From Rapana venosa (Eukaryota; Mollusca; Gastropoda; Neogastropoda; Muricidae), in contig CM054155.1 in the NCBI GenBank assembly GCA_028751875.1, forward strand, positions 15,682,825-15,746,824: DNA of 64,000 bases, read 5' to 3'. Position numbers and translations under genes: made by a program. Each line of letters begins with the position of its first letter. Position 1 is the first letter of the stretch. The notes beneath the pieces were generated by a model. It was not told where the DNA came from and ran no database searches. It saw nothing but the letters and a program-made list of their open reading frames with translations. Below, one piece after another: positions 50,801-57,400 of the stretch.

Positions 50801-53800
50801 ATACACACACATACACACACACAGAGGCATGTGATTTTATTCATTAAAAAACCAAACATGAAAAAGACAAGGAAAATCTAGGCATGAAATACCCTAGATC
50901 CTACCAAGGACCATACGAGGGAAAGGAGGAGAAAGTTTCTTTACGACTTTTCAGGTCTTTGAACATAAGCTTGATAGTTGTTTAAATTCATTCAATTTTT
51001 TTCCCCGCAGAAAACTTATCCTTGAGAAAAGGAAGAATACCAGGCCCTATCTAATCATAAATCACAAAATGATATATTTCCCCCTTAAAATAGCTAACAC
51101 ACAAAGCTTACAGACGAGCTGTCAAGACTGGAAACAAAACACAGTTGATAAAAACACACAACAGATACATAAACAGAATTTCAAACACACGCGCAAAACA
51201 CACATGCAAAACACATACACACAACATAAAAATTTTTTACTACAAGCAGGCCTCACCGATCAAAGGTGTGAGACAGAGCACACATGACGCAGAAGTTTCT
51301 TTCCAGAGATGTCAGGTGTTGTGTAACGGCTTCCGACAGCAGTATCATGTCCTTCACCTGTCGCATTTTCTGCAGCAACTGCTTCACACTGAAAATGAAA
51401 CACCACTGTCAGGATCTGACATTTCACACAGCTGACTATTAATGGGTGGATTCCCTGAAGTTGGAAAGTGGCTACCTTCATGGTGGGCAAAAGCTGTCAC
51501 ATATAATGATATATGCAAAATCTCAACATTGATGAATCTCGGAGCTCTGAGAAGTAGAAAAAAGAGGGGGATGGATATCCATGCATGTGAACAAATCAGC
51601 ATTGAGCTTGAATGTTGGGTTACAACAACAACAACAAAATAATAATAATAAAGAGTTTCTATAGCACCTGACCTAATAAATTTATTAAAAAAAGCTTTAG
51701 GTGTTCACAAAACATTTGCTCGCAAAGGAAGAAAAAAAAGCAGATTCCAGAACAGCCTTGACATACTAGATAAGTACTCAAGAGTTGTTTATAATTTGCT
51801 TAGGTTTCATTTTGTTTTGATACTGTTACTTTTATGTTCCTGGGCTAGAGCTCCCAGGTTCACCAATGGTGAGATTTTGCATATCTGACCATGTTTTGTT
51901 TGTTTCTTTGTTTTTAAACCGACCATTAAGGTAGCCACATTCTGACTTTGGGGATGGTGTCTAAACAGGACATCTGTGTGCACACATTTTAAAATTTTTT
52001 ATCATCCATTCCTGCTGGCATGCAAAAGGCCTACTCTTCCAAAAGACAGAACGAGTTTTTAACCTGTGTGCAAGATGTTCGTGCATTCACACACAGAGCT
52101 TAAGTTTATAGTCTCATCCAAAGGACTATTTCAAAGTTTAAGTTGGATGTGAAAGAAACGAGAAATTTTCTTTTTCACAATCTCTTTCATTTGTCATTAT
52201 TTTGTATCGCTAATAATATTTTCAAAAAGTACTTAACCCTTACCTCCTTGAAGGGTTTTTGGGGAACTGCATTCAATTTTCTGTCAGTCTTAAATTTACA
52301 AACTACACCTGGAGAAGACCATCCCTCCCCAGGTAGCAGGTGATTGCTGGGTATGTTTGTAATATCCATGCCACTGGCCATAGATGGCCTACTCTTCTAC
52401 AAAAGCGGGAAGGGCCTTAAATACAAGTGCATGACAATCTATGTGCATTTGAATATCAGATCTTGAATAATGGTCTGATCTCTATTTTTTTAATGTTCCG
52501 AGGTTAGAACTCCGAGGTTCACCAACGGTGAGATTTTTGTGTATGTAACCGTTTCCCCCAACACACACACATACACCATTTAGGTAGCCACATTCTGACT
52601 TCGGGGATATGGTCTGCTCTGAAGGATGTTCTTCAGGGAGTGGAGTCAGTACCCAAGATGACTCTAGGAGGAAGTACCCTCGAATCAGCTACTTAAGACT
52701 TGAACCAGCACCTTCTGTTACTGTCAAATCAAGATTTCAACCCTCTAACCACTAAACTATTCTGCCCCATGCAAAATATTGTTCATCCTCATTAATACTT
52801 GTCGATACTTCTTCTTCTTCTTAGAACACTCAGACAGTAAAAATTATGGTCTGTCACAGGAGCGAAAATGTGCATCCGACTTCAGCGTGGGAAAGATTTG
52901 TCTTTCTCAAAAAAAACGGCAGGACAATGGACAAAGAAGGCAGAAAACAGACAAGAAGGAGGTGACAAGAAGAAAAGAAACAAGGCAGGAACAAAGAGAG
53001 GAACAGACAAGAGGGAATTCCAAGCACAGAATTTTCAGAACGTGGGGATCCTAATAATACTGACAGGCCCCTGGCATCTACACAGGGAGGGCTGTTAGTC
53101 AATAAAAACGTGCTGCCTCCAGTTTCCCCTCCTTACCTTGTATTGGACTTCTGCAATAGCTGAGTGACAGTGACAGGTGGAATAGCCAGGTAACCGTGCT
53201 TCAGCTGTGGATCATCGGGGCCATATGGCATCCTGCAGGTAAAACAGGGGGAGGGGAAGTGACAATTATTCACCATCCTGTCTGTACAGGTAGTGAAAAC
53301 TTAAGGTCATTATGCTTATTCTACAGGGTCTAATAAATAATTATGTTACTGAAAAATAACAAAATTTGAAGAATACACACATACTATGTGTGCATACACT
53401 CACTCACATTATTCTCAGGGGTATAATGTTATTGCAAAATAACAAACTTTAAGAAAACACACACTCACTAAGATCAGGTAATGTGTAATTTAAGAAAAAA
53501 TGGTACTCTGAAATACTTCAAATAGCTGTCAGAAATTAATACTATAAAATAGCCATGGGCTACCTGTATTGCAGATGATCTTAGAGTTAGAGAAAGGGGC
53601 ATGAATAAGGAGGAAGCTCAAAACAGAGCTAGATGGAGAAGGATCATCAATGTCAAACCTCCCCTGGGAGAAACACGACAAAAGAGGAGGAAGAAGAAGA
53701 AAACAGCCATGGGAACCAATTAGGATTCTAAACACAAGAAACTGAAACGGCAGTCTTAAAATAGGAATCCAGAGGATGCCACTGGCATTTTTGAAGGGGG

Positions 53801-54399
53801 TCCCAGGCGTATAGATGTAGTGGGTGTAATGTGTGTGTGCACATGCATGCATATATGACTGTGTGCTCTTTATCTGACTGACTTTGTGCACATTGACCAT
53901 TAAGGTGATTTACAAACTCGTTACTCTGAAAATAAAGAAGGGGAGGGGTGAAGGGGGAGTTGAAAAAGCAACTTTTCGAATATTCAGGAGTCCAAAGGTA
54001 AATTTCATATATGGCATAAGATACTATCAATATCATACTGAACATCTTTAATATTGCCACATAATGTGACATATATATCTCCCTTTGTCTACTCATTATG
54101 TTCAATCCTTTGTTTTTGTCAAAATACTGAGCACTGGTTGAGTAAATCATACGATTAAACAGTAGGAACAGCACAACAAGCACAAGTAACATTTTTGGAA
54201 CACTTGAACCAGTTGAAACATTCTCAAGTGAAATTTATAGCTAATTATTTTGTGTTCTGTGGACAAAACACAAGTTCTCAAGTTGAATCAAAAACAACAA
54301 CAAAACATACACAGAGTTTTAAAGAAGAACTTACTCTGTGTGTGTGTGTGTGTGAAGTTGTGAGAGAGTGAGAGCGAGAGAGAGAGAGGAGAGAGAGAG

Positions 54400-54481
<82 letters not shown>

Positions 54482-57400
54482 TGAGAGTGAGTGTGAGTGT
54501 GTGTGAGTGTGTGAAGGCATGTAAATTTGTGAGCGCACACTGTGTGTCTAAATGTGATTGCACAAGATTTTATTTTTTTCAATATAACATACCTGGCATC
54601 AATCAACGCCATGTAGAGAGCACATACGAACATGTCAATCTGGGTCATCTGAAATGGGAAAAAGCATAACTTTGATATGATTATAGTGTATACTCCCATT
54701 ATTTAAAACATAACATCCCGGCAGACCATATTATACTGCATCAAACTGTTTTAAGTTGTAATGCATTGTGTTATGTTGCAATTTGCTACATTTTGTTATC
54801 CTTATACAGTGTAATTGTATGGTGCTGCATTGTACTGTACAAAATATTGCTGTGCACTGTACTGTTCTGCACTATTCATTGTGTGCATTGTATTGTTTTC
54901 TACTGTATAGCATGCAGTAGCACAGCATAATCATAAAAAGCTGTACTTCACTGATAAGTGATTCTCCTTGATTACGTCTACAGCCTGGTCAATGTAAGGA
55001 TAAAGCAATAGTAATATTACTAGAAACAACAGGAAAGTGACACCTCAACTAAGCTCACCAGTCAAAGGTGACAGTTACTGAATCATCAGTATCCTGAGGT
55101 TCTGTGCAGCACTGTTTGACTTCAACTATCCAGGCAATTGTCTGGGCTTCTTATAAAGTGTTTGTGAGGTCGCATAATTCCTCCCTCCCCCTTCCCAAAA
55201 TGGGTACAACTCAGTTTCACCAAAATGTTTTACTGATTTCCCAAAAGATCTACAATAAACTAATAAAGTGACAGCAAAGAGTGAAAAAAACCAACCAACT
55301 GAAAAAGATTATCTTTGGAAAAAAAAAGTATTCTATGGAAACGCTACACAATTCACCCCCAAGTAGCTAATCACAGATTCAAATCCTACCTAACAAAAAG
55401 TAATCATGGCTTCACCTTAAAAATGTTAACAATCAGCATCAAGACTTGAAGTTGATACATTGTTTCAGAACAGATGTAAATGTAATGCATAAGGAAACGC
55501 TGCACACTTCACCCTCAAGATTCAAATCCAATCCGTACTCTATACAACAGGCCCGCACATCCTTGATCTTAATTCTAAAGTAAGCATATCATTTTATTTA
55601 TGGCACAGGAAGCACAAGCAAACCAAACTATATTTTTATGAAAAGTAGATCTATGTGGGAGAAGGTGGACTAGTAAAATTCTGATCCCTAGTGGCCTTAC
55701 CTCTATGTCCTCTTGCTGATCCAGCTCTGTCAGTATTGTCTCCAGAACTCCCTCGGCCTTCCTCACAATATCCACTGGAATGGACAGTGACTTTGCCATT
55801 GCTCTGAGCTCCCCAGTACAGCTGAACAATGGCAGTGCTCCTGACCCGTGACTCCCTGACCTGAAGTACAATGATTGGAATTTAATCAATTAATGGAAAG
55901 AAAAAGTTCAAGCCAAAAATATGTTGTTGCTAATGCTATGCATTCCCTCACTCAATACTCAGAGGGGGCATATGAGACTGTAATTTAATAAATTACTGTA
56001 AACTGTGCATGCAACATGTAATGATGTATCAGATTGTTGTACAGCCTCAAACTACTGAGTGATTTCAGTATTTATGACAATTTTCAATATTAGTTTCAGT
56101 ATTTTCCTGCCATGCTAGTGTGTGACAAGCTTTCTCAAAGTGAAAAATAAACAGCACTTTTTTCTTCTCTTTAGACTTTAGTGTTGCTTTCTTCATTTGC
56201 TTTTGATTTCTTTTTTTAATATTCATTTTGTTGTTACAAATACATAAATGCATGACAAGTATTATCAATACTGCCAATAGCAATAAACATTAACTTATAA
56301 CTAGCAGTAGTTGCATGTTTATGAATGTACTTCAACATTGTACATAACAGAAAAAGATACAGTGTATACAGCAATCTTGCATGCACATATGTGTATACAT
56401 ACATATAATGTATACATAGGCATTTTATTAATAATTTTTATACAGTGCACCATGATTTACATACCATGCCATCTGAAGGATCATTTGTCCGTTTTTTATT
56501 TTGATTTAGTATAGTACTTAGAACAATGAACTAGCACCAGTATCTTCCCCTCACTGTTAATTGTTATATAATGGGATAATATCATAAGGTCTAAGGGGCA
56601 ATTTTATTAAAAACCTATGCCCATGAGAAAATTACTGTGCATCAAATTTCATCAAGGCCAAAATTGACTTTATTGAGCCAACCTCCAATTTTTAAAAGAC
56701 TTAACACAGAAGACCACTAATATCACTTGATAACTTAAGTTAAAATTCTGTTCTCGAAACTTTCTACTGATCCCACCATGACTATGCCTCTTCCAATAAA
56801 CCGAAAGTGAGACCAACACCAAGTGAGGAGGAAAGTGTGCTCCATGAAAACAACTTTTTTTTTTCAAGTTACCTTGCATCAGATTTTGAATCTGTTCAAA
56901 TATGACATGTTATCAGCAAATATGTATACATGTCATGAGGCAGTAACTGAGTAAGAATGGTGTAACTGTAAGTGAGGCAGATTTGTCATCTGTGGTATGT
57001 CAGTTGGAAAGACAGTGCAGTATGAGTAAGATTTCAGCACCATGTAAAGCAAGCTGGGGAGAGGGAGCAGGAGGAGAGACATGGGGACTAAGGGAGAGCA
57101 TATAAAAAGCATGCAACTTTATAAGCCAGATCAGAGATGATGATAATGATGAACTGATGATCTTTATTTCTGACTCAGTGACTGATATGCACTAATTATT
57201 AGGCCTACATGCCAAACCTATGCCTGTATAATCTCATCTACCCCATTTTTTCAGTACATTAGATGTGTTGATAGTGTGGCAGAGTTACTGGGTTCCAGAG
57301 AGCTCAGGTATCCTAATTAATGAATGCACAAGCTGCCTACACAAATGTTAGTAAATAGCCTAGGACTAGTACAAACGTGACCACACCCCCCTTTGTTGCA

